Origin: CAINVV01 sp038323575
GTDB taxonomy: Bacteria > Bacteroidota > Bacteroidia > Bacteroidales > Prolixibacteraceae
Direction: 5' to 3'
NCBI GenBank assembly: GCA_038323575.1
Contig: JBBQHB010000154.1
Span: 1-6,609, forward strand
Length of the DNA: 6,609 nt
Below, in pieces: positions 6,148-6,609 of the stretch. The position numbers and the translations under genes were made by a program. Under the pieces are notes generated by a model. It had not been told where the DNA came from. It saw nothing but the letters and a program-made list of their open reading frames with translations, and did no database searches. How positions within the stretch are numbered: the first letter of the stretch is position 1; each line of letters starts with the position of its first letter.

Positions 6148-6564
6148 ATGAAAAAACTGGTTGACATCATTGCAATATTTTCGCGCGAAATTGGACATAA
6201 GGAAGAAGCAGCCAAAGAACAATTCGAATTCAAGGAATTGACTTTGACTCAAATGAATTACCTGGAAACCATCAGCCAGTTGGGAAACCCGAATCTTACC
6301 GAGTTGGCGACCGAATTGCATTTGACCAAACCTACCGTTAAAGTAGCTATTGATAAGCTGATTGAAAAGGATTTCATCTATCGGGTAAAGTCGGATGAGG
6401 ATCGCCGAAGCGCTCATTTGCACCTAACTGTAAAAGGTAAGCTGATTAACCATACACACGATTTTGCGCACAAGCAAATGGCTGAACTGATTTCCGGCAA
6501 ATTGGATCAAACAGAAGTTGGGTTACTCGAAATGTTGCTTGAAAAGGTTTTCAGAAAGCAATAG
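6148..6564 (+). CDS. MarR-family transcriptional regulator
   Basis: The 138-residue product, usual length for the family, shows the MarR winged helix-turn-helix: TLTQMNYLETI (about 32-42), the helix-turn-helix NLTELATELHLTKPTVKVAIDKL (about 49-71), and the wing with the signature DEDRRS at 83-88 followed by the HLHLTVKG strand. The flanking helices (about 1-25 and 100-136) would form the dimer interface. Such proteins bind palindromes as dimers and usually repress until a small ligand or oxidation releases them; no cysteine is present, so thiol-based redox sensing is unlikely. The ATG at 6148 is the only early methionine, the next being at residue 36. It is divergent from hydE across 67 bases holding a palindrome, and a second near-copy follows the stop by 11 bases. 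It therefore probably represses itself and the gene beyond the window, possibly also hydE. The ligand is unknown. Confidence 0.9.
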   Translation: MKKLVDIIAIFSREIGHKEEAAKEQFEFKELTLTQMNYLETISQLGNPNLTELATELHLTKPTVKVAIDKLIEKDFIYRVKSDEDRRSAHLHLTVKGKLINHTHDFAHKQMAELISGKLDQTEVGLLEMLLEKVFRKQ

Positions 6565-6575
6565 AAATTCAGAAA

Positions 6576-6599
6576 TATAGTTAGTACAATCTAAGTAAA
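6576..6599. promoter_or_regulatory. Second, imperfect copy of the MarR-type operator
   Basis: The left arm TATAGTTAG (6576-6584) is identical to that at 6116-6124. After the same 6-base gap (TACAAT), the right arm CTAAGTAAA (6591-6599) matches CTAACTATA in seven of nine positions. It begins 11 bases after the marR stop and ends at the window edge, where an ATG (6599-6601) might be the start of the next gene, though only a few codons are visible. Confidence 0.65.
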
Positions 6600-6609
6600 T
6601 GCTCAAATA

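Noticed and set aside
6121..6423. Minus-strand open frame of 100 codons antisense to marR
   Set aside because: It covers the marR coding region, which has a complete winged-helix signature; the antisense translation has no family features.

Overview
The window looks like a chromosomal stretch of a member of the Bacteroidota, probably one with an anaerobic or fermentative lifestyle. The signs are start codons without Shine-Dalgarno sequences, promoter -7 elements of the TAnnTTTG type, a signal peptide ending in the phylum-typical Trp-Ala-Gln, a Tat-exported Gfo/Idh/MocA oxidoreductase, and a HydE maturase, which implies an [FeFe] hydrogenase elsewhere in the genome. Genus-level assignment is not possible from this sequence.

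Layout, left to right. (1) 83-652, plus strand: a small secreted, probably outer-membrane beta-barrel protein of unknown role. It ends at a strong bidirectional terminator (671-712) shared with the convergent gene. (2) 734-2101, minus strand: a Gfo/Idh/MocA oxidoreductase with a twin-arginine (possibly lipoprotein) signal. Its start is better placed at 2101 than at 2131/2134, because a -7 promoter element covers the upstream starts. (3) 2252-4695, minus strand: a two-gene type II-like restriction-modification module. A 223-residue PD-(D/E)XK endonuclease is followed, with a 4-base overlap, by a 591-residue N6-adenine-type methyltransferase. This module is visibly more AT-rich than its flanks, and a 9-base direct repeat brackets it (2204-2212 and 4952-4960), which suggests a horizontally acquired cassette. 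(4) 4696-4997: a 302-base gene-free gap with a few weak hairpins. (5) 4998-6080, minus strand: hydE. (6) 6148-6564, plus strand: a MarR-family regulator divergent from hydE.

The most interesting signal is regulatory. The hydE-marR intergenic region carries a perfect 9-6-9 inverted repeat (TATAGTTAG-N6-CTAACTATA, 6116-6139). A second copy with the same spacing (exact left arm, right arm 7 of 9) lies just after marR at 6576-6599, in front of whatever gene follows the window. This predicts a MarR regulon with autoregulation, possible control of hydE, and a further target just off the right edge. No CRISPR array, tRNA, rRNA or transposase was seen.
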